Origin: Dolomedes plantarius
Lineage: Eukaryota; Arthropoda; Arachnida; Araneae; Dolomedidae
Assembly: GCA_907164885.2 (NCBI GenBank)
Contig: OU015501.1
Coordinates: forward strand, 27,858,132-27,922,131
Reading direction: 5' to 3'
Length of the DNA stretch: 64,000 nt
The notes under the pieces are model-generated. The model was not told where the DNA came from. It did no database searches and saw nothing but the letters and a program-made list of their open reading frames with translations. The stretch's first letter is position 1; each line of letters starts with the position of its first letter. Below, piece by piece: positions 22,864 through 34,483 of this stretch. The position numbers and the translations under genes were made by a program.

Positions 22864-24677
22864 AATGGCTACTAAAAACGTAAAGTTGATTCAGAGTGCC
22901 GTGCTTTTAATGCTGAATGGACCTGGAAATATTTTTTTTACAGTTTAAGTGTGTCTCATCTGCAATGAAGCTGTAGCAGGTCTTCAAAGAATATAACATT
23001 TCCCGTCATTTCACATCATAGCATAAGAATTCCAATTAAGAAGCAATGTCCCGAATATGAAAGAAACAAAATGTAGAAAGTCTTTGTAAAAACTTATCAG
23101 GCCGACAAAAATTTTTCAGAAGGTAAACACTATCCAAGAAGCAGCTACACATGCAAGTTACACTGTAGCATACAATATTGCTAAAAATAATAAAGCTCTC
23201 ATGATGGGGAGTTCGTTAAACAATGCATGCTCCCAAGTTTGTGATGTTTTATGTCCAGACAAGAAATAAATTTTGAGACTGTAAGCTTATCTCATAAACG
23301 GTGACTTCTAGAATACGAAGCCATCGAGAAAAATTTGACAATCACAATTAGAGTCAAAAATTGGCCAGTTTTAAATTTTGCTCCATAGCTATGGATGAAA
23401 GCACTGATATAAATGATACTGCTCAATTAGTATTATTTATAAGAGGTGTTGATGAGAACTTTGAAATTACCGAGGAACTGGCGTGCATGCGTTCTTTAAA
23501 GGGAACTACAACGGGATGTGATATTTTTCGTGAATTTCAGGAAGGGCTTTTAACTTTGAAAGTGCCTATAACAAATATATGTAATATTACGACCGATGGA
23601 GCACTAAATATGACAAGAAAAAACTCTGGATTTCTTGGACTCTTTAATCAAAACTATCCCGGGAACAATGTTTTTTTTCTACATTGTGTTATACATCAAG
23701 ATGCTCTGTGTAAATCTGCATTGAATATGGAACCCGTGCTTGATGCAGTCGTGAAGCTTATAAATACTATTCGATCTCGTGGGCTTATTCACAGGCAATT
23801 TCGAGATTTTCTTCAGTCCGTGCAATCTGAATACTCTGATGTACTGTATTACACGAAAGTAAGGTGGCTTAGTGCAGGATGTGTTTTCGAGCGAGTTTGG
23901 CAGCTGAAAGACTACATTGTGTCGTTCTTCCATGAGAAACAGTGTTCTGCGGAGTGCGAAATGTTAGAAGATACAGAATGGCTTTCGGACTTTGCATTTT
24001 TCACAGATCTTCTTTGTCATATGAGCAACTTGAATGTCAAGATGCAAGGGAAAAATCAATTTATCGACGATATCTGGGCCCATCTCAAAGCTTTTAAACT
24101 AAAACTTAATCTGTTTGCTGGGCAGCTAGCTAAGAACGACTTGTCTCATTTCTCGAGGTTAAATTCAATACCCCCAGTAAATGAAGAGAAGCTTAAGAAT
24201 TATGAAGATGGCTTGAAAAAACTGCATTTTGAGTTCGAACGCAGATTTCAAGATTTCAATGCCATTCAAACAGAATTGGATATTTTTACCATGCCTTTCA
24301 ACGTAAATTGTGAAGCAGTGAGGTCAGATTTGCAGCTTGAATTAATTGAGTTGCAATCTAACAATCATCTCAGGCAGTTGTTTCTAAATATTCTAAAGTT
24401 AGAGTTTTACAAATCATTATCGAAAGTAAGTTTCCCAAATTTAATATCCCGAAAAATCAATTCCCAAATTTAATATCCCCAGAAAATCAGTGCTATGTTT
24501 GCTTCATCTTATATATGTGAACAAGTGTTTTCAACTATGAACCTTAGAAAGAATTATTTCAGAAGTAGACTGACAGATGAGCATTTAGCCTCGTTCCTTA
24601 GAATCAGTACATCTCACTTCGAACCTCAATATAAGGAACTTTTTAAAATGAAATCGCAATTTCATTCATCTCATTAA
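22864..24677 (+). pseudogene. hAT transposase (GTF2IRD2/ZBED5-like), broken
   Basis: Cut-and-paste transposase of the hAT superfamily. Traces of an N-terminal BED zinc finger appear across frames at about 22890-23060 (FNAEWTWKYFF, then a C..C pattern and EYNISRHF). A long intact frame from 23361 to 24473 (370 codons) covers most of the RNase H-like catalytic region. It begins with FCSIAMDESTDINDTAQLV, whose DEST holds the first catalytic Asp, and later has ITTDGALNM, HCVIHQDALC and KVRWLSAGCVFERVW. The C-terminal dimerisation segment CEQVFSTMNLRKN and SRLTDEHLASFLRI lies in another frame (24495-24677). Several stops in the N-terminal part and a 29/30-bp tandem duplication at 24432-24490 separate the pieces. 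The central block is well preserved, so decay is moderate. Confidence 0.9.
24432..24490 (+). repeat. 29/30-bp tandem duplication that breaks the hAT reading frame
   Basis: TTCCCAAATTTAATATCCC followed by GAAAAATCAA (24432-24460) is repeated with small changes at 24461-24490. The 29-bp offset is not a multiple of three and lies exactly where the transposase changes frame. Confidence 0.85.
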
Positions 24678-24796
24678 CATATTTAAATTGCAATACTTGT
24701 ATAATGTTTTTAAAATTTTAGAAAAATTTATCTTGGCCCGCCAAACCTATTTTTTTCGATTTTTGACCAGCGACCGAAAAAGTTTGCCCATCCCTG

Positions 24797-25283
24797 TCCT
24801 AGAAAGATTCAACGTTCGATTCAGTTGTGTTAATCGCTCCAAATATTGTCGTACCGGCGTGTTAAACATGTGATCGTCATATTATTTACATATTATATCA
24901 GCTATATTGCGGTTTTTAATTCATTTACATTTGTAGGGACTGTTGATAAAGATGCATAGTTCATTGGAATTAATATGTCAGTGGTCTTATTTTTTGGGAT
25001 ATGTGGCTTAACAGTCAATAATTCGGTTAAAATATAACCTATTAAATTATATTTATAGCTCACCTTTATCGCGTAGGCAGGGACCGTATCTAACCACTTT
25101 ATTACATTATGTTCATACATACTAAATTATGTTCATACTTCACTATGATTCATTTGAAAGTTTCCCATAACCATTATATTTATCACAATAAATGACAGTT
25201 AGAAAGTTTTTTCTAAGCATTGCTACATAAACTCTTCAGAGCAATAATGCTGGTTAATTATCTTGTAAGAAGTTTCACAGTAC
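24797..25283. other. Unrecognised AT-rich sequence
   Basis: No gene or repeat recognised. Confidence 0.4.
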
Positions 25284-25438
25284 GGCATTGTTCACAATGC
25301 TTTGAGAGCGAGCGTAAGCGAATAAAAGTTTTAACCAATCACAGTGGCTGAATGCAATGATCATATGATATGCCAAACCAATCACAAGTCATAGCACAAT
25401 TTCGGCACCAGCGCTCCGAAAACAATGTGAGCAAGGCC
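25284..25438. mobile_element. Small MITE related to the 13174 unit
   Basis: The left end GGCATTGTTCACAATGC and the right end GGCCTTGCTCACATTG (minus strand) form an imperfect inverted repeat. The interior has two CCAATCACA segments. Flanks do not show a clear target duplication. Confidence 0.5.
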
Positions 25439-26376
25439 TTAGAGTTCCGACGGGGCGAGATACTTTTAAAATGTGCCAGAAAATGACTATGATCTCAGGG
25501 CTCTAGAAGTTACATGTGTCCATCAACATTTGTTGGTTAAAATTTACTGGTTTACATCAAGTAAGAAATTACTGACTTAGTTTTGCTTATTTTACATTCG
25601 CTGGAACTAAACATTAATATGATCTGAATAGAAATTCTAAGTCCATCTTTTTACTACTTATATATATATATATATATATATATATAACACAGAAAATAAA
25701 ATGATTAAAAATTATAGTGTTTATTATGTTGGAGCATTCTTCGGTTTTGAAATATCATTTGAATTAGATGAACGGGAAAGTAATTCTTAAATAGTTTCTC
25801 CTAATTTAAAACGTAAATAATACAGACTTTCTTTAAACTTTCCATTCCAATAGAGAGCCCCTTTACGACGAGGCGTAGGACACAGAATTTGTATGATTAA
25901 ATATAATATATTGCTTTCTATAAACCCTGATGATTTATTACAAAATTTATCTTCTAGAAATATTTACAAGACAAAATTTTGACTAATCTTGTTAAGTGGC
26001 AAAGTTGTGATCCAGTCTAAAGCTTATAAGTATACACCATGGGCCACTCACACTGTACGGTGGTTAGCCTTTATAAGCTTTCACAAAGTGAGCTAGAGTT
26101 CAAAAGATGTGGGATCGTCACAACAATATTTGGCCCAAAAATTCTTGAAAATTATTTGTTTTAATTATTGTTTGCTACTTCAGTGATTGATAAACGTAAA
26201 GGCACCCGACTTTGCTGGACAGGAGGTCTTTCTTCGGAGAGGTCCTAAAATTATTTTAAAAGACATTTCGACTTCGTGGCATGTTGGTAAATTTATTTGT
26301 AGGTTTGAAAGCAGTTCAAACTCTTGGTAGAAGTTATTGTAGTTATGCATTAGAAGGTATAGACTCTCCCTTTATA
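25439..26376. other. Unrecognised sequence with a TA microsatellite
   Basis: A TA run lies at about 25659-25686. Nothing coding was recognised. Confidence 0.4.
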
Positions 26377-27821
26377 CACTGCTGGCCACCCAAATTGCAA
26401 CACCAAGAAAGACAAGAGATATCACAACAAAATTTATTTTGTAGATAATATGTTGACCAAGTATCAAATGATTAAATTTATAGACTTCTGTGAAGTGTGG
26501 TTCCTGCCAAAATCAGTAGCCAGAGTAGCCACCATTGTTGGAGATCACCGCTGCCACAAGCCTCGGCATTGATTCAAAGAGACTTTCGATGAGTTCTTGG
26601 GGTACAGCAGACCAAGCAGCTTCCCCACGTTGCCAAAGTTGATCTGCTGTGGCAGCTGGGGATGGAATCTGGGTCAATCGTAGAGCAACCATGGACCACA
26701 TGTTTTCTATCGGCGAAAGATCCGGAGAGCGAGGCGGCCAGAGAAGCTATTCAATCTGGCGATTGACGAAGAACCGTTGGACAATGCCACGTGTGGACAT
26801 GCCACGTGTGGTCGCGCATTATCCTGTTGAAATATGGCTGTGGGCAATCCCTGAAGGTAAGGAAGGACAACTGGCTCCAACACCTCGGAGATGTAGCGCT
26901 GGCTGTTTAAAGTACCGGCAATGCGTACTAGAGGTGTGCGAGAGTGATATCCAATACCGCCCCATACCATAATACCCGCTGCAGGACCAGTGTGGCGGTG
27001 CATAACGCAGCTGTTCAGCATCCTCTCTTCACGGTGTCTCCAGACTCGAATGCGACCATCGTGTGGTGTTGCAGACAGAAGCCGTTGACTCGTCATAAAG
27101 ACAAATTTCATTCCATTTACTCACCGTCCACATCCTTCTGTCAATCGCACCCATTGACGGCGGAAGACGTCTGTGGTTCTGCGTCAAGGGTAAGACAAAG
27201 CAATGGACGTCTTGCGGACAGACCCACTCTGCTGTAAATGGCGGCCGAATTGGAACGCTCAGACACTGGATGATGCGTTATGCAGACTGCATGTGCTTGT
27301 GCTATGGTTCGTGATGTGACTGAAGCGATCCGTCACAAAGCCATTGTCGCCAAAATATGGCCTGTCAATCACGTGAAGTGGTGCGCTGAGGTGGATGCGA
27401 TCGAACACGCCGGTCCGTCGTACCTTCCTGCATCCAACGATCACATATCCGCATTACAGTTGTTTGGTTTCGTCCAACACGACTGCCGATTTCCCTGAAA
27501 GATAATCCACAATCTCGGTAGGCCACTATCCTTCCTCTGTCGAACTCGGATACTTGATCAAAAGATGATCGCTGTTTTCGACGACGCATAATTGATCGTT
27601 TTTTTGAAAAAACCACAAGAAAAACACAATTGCCGATTTTGAAATCGTCAAAATCTCCAAGCCTTAAATAGCGCTTTGAAGTGGCGCCGCAGGCGCGCGT
27701 GATGTGCGTCTGCGCTGAAATTCTAATCATTTGCATTTCTCACCTCCGCTAATGCATGTTGTAAATTTCATGTTATTTGCATGTTTCCTTCAGGGTGTTG
27801 CATTTACAGTGGCCAGCAGTG
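26377..27821 (-). mobile_element. Tc1-like transposon, complete ends
   Basis: The terminal repeats are CACTGCTGGCCACCCAAATT on the left and CACTGCTGGCCACTGTAAAT on the right (minus strand), followed in both by GCAACACC. TA is at both flanks (26375-26376 and 27822-27823). The 1445-bp length is normal for a full Tc1-like element. It contains a broken transposase on the minus strand and ends 7 bp before Helitron copy B. Confidence 0.9.
26513..27589 (-). pseudogene. Tc1-like transposase, frameshifted
   Basis: DDE transposase of the Tc1 group in at least three frames. The N-terminal paired-type HTH starts at about 27589 (MRRRKQRSSFDQVSEFDRGR, then GLSFREIGSRVGRNQTTVMR). The central catalytic part (26707-27111) has HDGRIRVWRHREERMLN, IMVWGGIGYHSRTPLVRI and IFQQDNARPHVA with the second catalytic Asp. 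The C-terminal piece (26513-26701) has TADQLWQRGEAAWSAVP and NNGGYSGY. The first catalytic DES box is scrambled by a frameshift. A short tandem duplication around 26785-26815 (ATGCCACGTGTGG twice) follows the DNARPH motif. It is inactive as read. Confidence 0.9.
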
Positions 27822-27828
27822 TATATTA

Positions 27829-28622
27829 CTAGCTGAAAACCCGCACTTCGCTACGGAGTACTTTCAAATTAAATACAACGGTCAATGTATGCAATTAATG
27901 CCAAAAAAATAAATCTATATATATTATAATAAATACAACGATCAATGTATACAATTGATGTTAAAAAAAACAAAAAAATATATTTATAAAAAAATCGTAA
28001 GGGTTATTTTTATAGACAAAATAATGTAGAAGAAAATATTCAAATTAAATGTAATAGGACATACTAAAGAATATAGTACAGTTAATCTAGAACAGTTCGA
28101 GGAACATAATATCTTTTATTGTATTTTAATATTTTTTAGGATAATGTCCAATCATCTGCCGCATTAGCAAGAAAAAAAGTCTATTTAGTTGTTATGCACG
28201 TGACGATAAATTTATTTAAAGTACCAGAAAAAGAAATCACATGATCAGCATTTAATAAATTAAATTCTATAAATTAATCTTTAAAAATTCCCCAAAAATC
28301 AGAAAATAAAGCTCAAGATTCGAAAAAGATCTTATTTTAAAGAAATTTTTATCATCTTTCTCATGATATAAATTTTATAACACTCAAATTATTATTTTAA
28401 ATGCAAACTTAAAAAAAGTTACTGAAACAGCTTAAAAATTTAATTAAAAAAATCTAAGAATAATTTTTCAAAAATCTTTCTTAGTGCACCCCTACACTAT
28501 AAGAAGAATCGCCATGCAAAATTTCAGCCCTTTAGGTCCACCGGTTTGGTCTGTGCGTTGTATGTCAGTGAGTCAGTCAGTCAGTGAGTCAGTCAATTAC
28601 GGAACTGTTTTATATATATAGA
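27829..28622 (-). mobile_element. Non-autonomous Helitron, copy B
   Basis: On the minus strand it starts TCTATATATATAAAACAG after an A and ends GTTTTCAGCTAG before a T. A GTCA repeat (28562-28596) follows the 5' terminal region. The CCGTAGCGAAGTGCGG segment precedes the CTAG end. It is alignable with copies A and C, has no ORF, and sits 7 bp from a Tc1 end. Confidence 0.85.
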
Positions 28623-29269
28623 TGAAGACTATCTAAAATTATTCTAAAAACTCTTCAGTTCCATCACAGAAAATGCGATATGCAAAATTATTCAGAAGGC
28701 TATGGACTGAGCCAGAGTCAAGTACATACGGTCATGGTAGAAGATTGTAAAGTGGGACGTTGTATGTAGGTAAATGACTTAAAGAAACACGCATCAAAAA
28801 TTTTCTCCAGTCTGTGTTGTGTAATATCCATTTATGGCAGTGGACTATACTGATTCATGATAAACATCAATATATTTATTTTACCCATTCGTCTACCTAA
28901 CATACCTATATATATAGGTCAACCAATGAGCAACTTATCTATATTTTACATTTGTTTGTTATTCTTAAACTTTCTCAAAAGTTTTCAATCTTTAAATACA
29001 CGCTATTTGTATAATGCCTTAAATTTAACGTTGTATTGCAATTTAGATTTTATCAGATCACGCTTTTTAACAACTGCAAGACTCCAATACCCATATCGTG
29101 CTTTTCTCCTTAATTTGGGGGTATCAAGTATTTCGCTTTAGTAAAAATGCTCTTTCACAAGCATAGCAAATTAAACTGTAATATTTTTCCATTTTGAGTA
29201 TTAATTTCAGTGTATACTTTATCGATTCATATGAGTCGTATAGGTTCATTTAATCACACAAATATTGTA
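28623..29269. other. Unrecognised sequence
   Basis: The 94-codon open frame at 28857-29141 is AT-rich and matches no family I know. No support for a gene. Confidence 0.4.
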
Positions 29270-29352
29270 ACAACCGCATATCAGGCGCAAGCATCAAACT
29301 TGCGTCTCTAAACCCCAAGGCCGGAAATCTACCAACTGAACTACCCCGATGT
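29270..29352 (-). repeat. tRNA-like segment (probable tRNA-derived repeat head)
   Basis: The minus strand carries GGGGTAGTTCAGTTGGTAGA, a good pol III A box. A degenerate B-box-like AGTTTGATGCTTGC lies about 35 bases on. The acceptor arms do not pair, so this is a decayed tRNA-derived sequence rather than a tRNA gene. Confidence 0.4.
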
Positions 29353-30163
29353 TGTAAGGAAGTATTATTTCCAATGATTTACCCTCTCAATGTTTTACAT
29401 GGAATATATAGGAAAGCCGAAGTACATCATCGACAATTTGAGGCCATTACATTGAACTCCCCAGAGAAGGTGATTCCTGAAGGACCAATCTTTGGCACCT
29501 TTTACGCAGGTTATTCATTAAACTCCAATTTATTTGACAAGAAATAAAATTTCATGCATATATTTTTTAAGTTTCTCATTGAACTACCATAGAAAAAAAT
29601 CGTGAAAAGTGTTATGAAAAAGGTTTCAGACATTTTGAAACAATTTTATCGACTAAGGATTCATTATCGTAATTTCAAACTTTTTTAAAAATACAGTTTA
29701 AAAAGTGATGTACTTTCAGCTTTTTTTATTTGAACCACGAAATCAGTTAAACGACTCTTTTACGCCATTTGGTACCATATTGAATAATGCATGTCAAATC
29801 CAATCATGCTGGCCAGTTTTCATGAAGTTCATGAATTAAATTACGAATTCATTACATCGTGTAAGTCCGAACGCCACAACAATCGAAAATATTAACTTCA
29901 ACGCATATCAATACAAACTTGATGCGAAACCGGCTTACAAGGTACGATAACCTCCGACAACCTTGCAATATCAGATATAGACTACGATATAAACAATCTT
30001 GCTTTTCAAACATGTTTCCAACACCACAGTAAAAGATTAGAATCAGATGAAAAGATGATGTTAACGACGGTGTTATCAACTATGGGGAAAAAATCAACAG
30101 TCTTTTCTATATGATGGTAACTTCTCACATTCGTGTGCGTACATACACACACACACACACATA
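29353..30163. other. Unrecognised sequence ending in a CA microsatellite
   Basis: A CA repeat lies at about 30143-30160. Nothing coding was recognised. Confidence 0.4.
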
Positions 30164-30920
30164 CAGATGGAGTACAAAATAATACGAACACCTGTGAAAA
30201 AGTATGACGTATTTCACACCTGCAGTACAGCCGCGCCACCTGCAACAGAAGTCTGCCACCTAGTGAGCGTGAAGAGGAAGGTATCAGTCTATCAACAGCA
30301 GTCACCTACGTTGGCGGACGCGTTTATGTCTGGAGAACGCCCAAAGAAGCGTTTCATCCTGAATGCCTCTTGCCGACTGTGAACATGGGGTGGCTCCATT
30401 ATGGTATGGGGTGCGATATCTTCGCGCGGTCTTGGCCACTTTTATTCTGCATGGGAGGATCAATCGAATCACTATCTAAGCGTTCTAGGGGATCATGTCC
30501 ATCCTTTTGTACGTTACCGTATTCCCTGGAGAGCGACCGGCTTTATTTCAAGACGACAACGCTTCTATCCACACTGCTAGGTGTGTTCAGAATGGTTTGA
30601 AGAGCATGACGATGCAGTTGAACATCTCGCCTGGCCCCCTCAGTCTCCGAATTGAATATTATTGAACAATTTATGGCAATATTTGGAGTCCAAACTTCGT
30701 TTCCCGATTTCCACCCCCATCCCGACTTTCGGAATTAGAGACCGCTTCTGCACGGAGAATGGCTTAATATTCCTTAAATATTGTCCATAGACCTTTATGC
30801 ATCTATCCCACGTCCGCATTAAATCTGTACTACTTCAGTTCAAAGGGTCGTCCAACCCCCTATTAATAAAGTATTTTCCATTATTTCACAGGTGTTCGTC
30901 TTATTTTGTCCACCATCCTG
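30164..30920 (+). mobile_element. Tc1-like deletion derivative with transposase remnant
   Basis: The ends are CAGATGGAGTACAAAATAAT on the left and CAGGATGGTGGACAAAATAA on the right (minus strand), with ACGAACACCTGTGAAA in both, flanked by TA. Frames on the + strand read VYVWRTPKEAF (about 30325), GGGSIMVWGAISSRGLGHFY (about 30390-30450) and LAWPPQSPNLNIIEQF (about 30625-30675). The last is the region of the third catalytic residue of Tc1 (NIIEQ). The N-terminal HTH and first catalytic residue are deleted, and stops interrupt the rest. Confidence 0.85.
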
Positions 30921-30922
30921 TA

Positions 30923-30960
<38 letters not shown>

Positions 30961-33779
30961 ATATATATATATTATATAAATAAAAGGCTAGATCAGTTTA
31001 TTATATTCTTGTTATTGACAATATCCTTAAAACATAATTTTTAAAATTTTATGAAAATGTTCTGCTTGAGTACATTTTGGTTTTTAACTACAATAAACAA
31101 TTTTGAAAAGGTTTTTGTCTAAGCAATGTTGATGAAATATTTTCAATATACTGTTTCCTCTCTTGCGTCTAACTTCTTAATGTGACCACTCCTTTGTTCC
31201 GAATGATTGGACGGGAAGCACGAAGTAACTTTTTACATGTCTTTTTGGCTGTATTCCTACCTCTGTTTATTGAAAGATTGTCCACTGTCAAGAAGTGAAT
31301 ATCGTGAAGTCACAACTTTCAAATACAGTTCTTCGTTTAAAAATAATGTCAGCACTGTTTACAAAGAAAGAGTATCACTCAAACTTTTTTTTATTTCTTG
31401 TCACACCCTTTTCCCCCCTTTCCTGCCTTTGGATTTCAATTTCAGCTTTTATATATATTCCTCTGTACACTGGAAAGAGCTGCTTGTCAAGCAAGTATTC
31501 ATACAAAACCCCAATTCTCTATTTTTGTTAGCCTTACCATTTTTGCCATAATGTTTCTTTCTAACAATATATATATATATAGCATAAGGCGAGCCCCATT
31601 TATAACGAACTTCAAGGACAAATGTTTGTTTCGCCTATATACGAAACCCGTTAAGTAAAAGTTAGAGTTCAACAAAATGTATAACTCATTAGTTGCTGTG
31701 AGTATTCACTATGATGTATTTAAAAAATTATAAAATCTATTAAACATGATCATTAATGAATTAAATTGACTAAAATCGATTACATTATGGAATGAAAATG
31801 AATCGATACATTATGGAATGAAAATGGATAATCGATTACATTATGGGCAATTAGGAATGAAAAGAGACGTTCGCAAGTGAAGTCCAGGTGGAGGAGCAAT
31901 TAATGGTAGAAAAGGTACGGCACAGAAAAGAGATTGCAGGTGTGGAAACGTTTGAAAAATAAGTCTTTAAAAGAGAGGAATGAGAATAGATGAGCATGAA
32001 AGACGGGGAGAATATATGGACTTAGCCAAAAAACAAGGGGAACGAAAACAGATGTAGTTCCTGGAACACGGGGAAAGAGCCGTGGGAACGGAGGAAGATG
32101 TGCGAATGGGCCGAGAAAGAAAGGTCCCCCCAAAACATAATTAAACCAATGAAATAAGGAAATGGATTTTGAGAGCCAATGACGAAGAAAGGCGGATCAG
32201 AGCGAAGAGATGAGTAACGAGGAGAAGTAAGATATATTAATGAAGGAAACAGAAAAAAGAGGGCAGATCAGATGATGCTGGAATCCTAAAAAGTTATTAC
32301 GACCGAGGAGCATCAAGGACGGACACCTAGCCCGCAGTTAATGGCATGGGCCGACGAATTGACTTAGGACGAGAAAGCACGAGATGAAACTCCTAGCCAG
32401 CTTATTAGGATGAATTTATTTTGACGCTTTATTTTCCACCGATGTCCCCAAAAGCGCAAGATACGTAGGCAGTGACAAACAGACGAGATTAGTTGATCCT
32501 GTGAAAGAAATATCGCCGTTGGACAAATGTGGATGCAGAGTGCCCCATCCCGATGACCGAATCGCTCTCATGAGACAGTTATATGCAGCAAGATAATAAG
32601 CCAAAATAATTAGCTACAAGCTGTGAATTTACGGACCCCTAGAAGCGGTTGCCTCAACAATAGAACGGGTTTGAAAGGAGGAATCCCCAGTACGAAAGCG
32701 TGCCGCGCATTAGGATCACTTCAGAAACCAGTTCATCAAGGACAGGCAGGTTGGAAAGACTGATTCTTCAGACAGTGCCAGCGCATTATACTTCCATGGT
32801 AGTTTATCAGTGGAGGTATGTCCTCATTTGTGCTACCGTATTGATGCCTTGTATTAAATGTTGTGCCATCGCGATTTCTCATTTCATACACCATAAATGT
32901 CGAATGTATGTACAATAGATCTTTTTTTGAAATAGATATAATGTTGAATTATGATTTAAATTGATTAATGAAGGTCAACTGGTAATTAACGAATAAGTTG
33001 CTAGTATATGATTTATTGTGAGTTAATGAACGGGTTATAAAATCCGTTAACGGTTTATAAAACGGGTTATAAAATCCGTACTCGACGTTTGCTGGGTACT
33101 CGTCAGAGATACTAAAACATGTATGAGAAAAGGACGACGCCCCCCGATGCTGTCTCTCCGGATGAAAAGCAAAGACCGAAATAGGTTGAATTATAAATAT
33201 TGATCAAAAGTATCAACCCGACGAAGCTCTAGCAAGCCGAAATGTGAACTTGTTTGATGATCCAACAATGTCTCACTTCAGAAAACATTTTGAAACACAG
33301 GCATAAGCAAGTTTCTCTTTGATAGGTCTGTAATGAAACTCCCAAAATCTGAATCTACAACAGGGATCGGTGGTGTTAAGAGACAGAAAAGAGAAAGAAT
33401 CCCTGTGCAAAAGCCTGATGTCTTATTGGAAGGAGAATCCCCCTTCCAAGCAATAACCACTCTCCTCCTCTACTTCGCCACAATCTCACGAGACATCAAC
33501 TCCTTTTAGTATAGGTTGAGTGAAGATAATTTTATCTTTTTTTTATCTAATTATTGCTTTAAATTCTGTCCGTTTTAGTTAAGATTTTGTATCAAAAAAA
33601 CAACCCCATCAATTTATAATTGCCCAATAAAATGTGAACATTCTTGTTTGTAAACAACGAAATTTATTCAATTTACTTTACTCTTTATGGGAACAACAAA
33701 TCGTTCGGTACGGCGTCGTTTCTTTCAGTACCCATTCGTGGCCTACGGAGTCAATTAACGACGGAATACCGAGCGGGTA
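30921..33779. other. TA microsatellite, then a long stretch with no recognised family
   Basis: TA repeats run from 30921 to about 30980. The part from about 31850 to 33480 is richer in G and purines on the + strand than its surroundings, and includes short direct repeats (TTATGGAATGAAAATG twice near 31790-31830; CGGGTTATAAAATCCG twice near 33020-33080). That hints at an old retroelement or LTR, but no ends, motifs or proteins could be identified. Confidence 0.4.
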
Positions 33780-34424
33780 CCACTGTATATATATACAACC
33801 AAGCGTCCATTCTCTAAGGCGGCCTATGGTCCACTTTCGATGTGCTTTGCACCACATTTTCAACCGAGGCCCAGCGCGGTTTGGAATTAGTGATCAAAGG
33901 ACTTATGGGCAGGACAGCTATGACCCTGAAAACCAATTTAGACATGCTTTATTACTGATGGTATTCATCGAAAAAAAACACTCAGGATGTTCATTGAAAC
34001 TCGTGGAGTATGTGGGCCATCGGTTGTGCTGCGTTTCTCCGAATTTTTTGGACAGCACCCGACGGTCTCTATATCCCAGTTTTCGGGGTCAGTCGACTAA
34101 GGGCACACTCTCCAACAATCACCCGCTCTCACTCTTCCTCCTTCCTGAATCACATATGGACCCTGTCGATTTTGGGTAATTCAGCTCGACTAGATAATGT
34201 CCCTTAGGGACTCGGCCATTTCTGTGATACCCCGACGATTACACCTTCTCGAAATCAGATAGCTCGCACTTCGTGACATCTTGCATGCGATTAATGCCAA
34301 TGTTGTCTCCTGCACAATATTTAATGGCGTAGGGCGTGACGTATAGAAGTATCGCGTGACGTATCAGAACAGTAGATATTGTCCATTTGCATGGGTGTCC
34401 AAATATTTATTGTTAGAATAGTGT
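33780..34424 (-). pseudogene. Tc1-like transposon remnant with N-terminal transposase traces
   Basis: The right side ends with the inverted form of CACTATTCTAACAATAAATA followed internally by TTTGGACACCC, a Tc1-type terminal repeat next to TA. On the minus strand at about 34270-34120 a reading with KCELSDFEKV, RVPKGHYLVELNYPKS and a later DRRVLSKKFGETQ resembles the HTH part of Tc1 transposases, interrupted by stops. No left terminal repeat or catalytic core was found. The left limit is approximate. Confidence 0.55.
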
Positions 34425-34441
34425 ATATATCTAAGATTATT

Positions 34442-34483
<42 letters not shown>

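Larger units (their letters stand above)
22301..24796 (+). mobile_element. hAT transposon, nearly full length
   Basis: The terminal inverted repeats are CAGGAATGGGCAAACT and CAGGGATGGGCAAACT (15 of 16). They are flanked by TCCTAGAG (22293-22300) and TCCTAGAA (24797-24804), an 8-bp target duplication with one change. The GGCCCGCGGCC-type subterminal sequence is typical of ZBED5/GTF2IRD2-related hATs. At 2.5 kb it contains most of a transposase gene, now broken. Confidence 0.9.

Noticed and set aside
28857..29141. 94-codon ORF with hydrophobic composition
   Set aside because: AT-rich low-complexity translation with no family resemblance. Probably random.
29270..29352. tRNA gene on the minus strand
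   Set aside because: A good A box but a poor B box, and no pairing acceptor stem. Kept only as a tRNA-like repeat.
33634..34179. 181-codon ORF on the + strand
   Set aside because: It is antisense to recognisable Tc1-type sequence on the minus strand, so it is a shadow frame.
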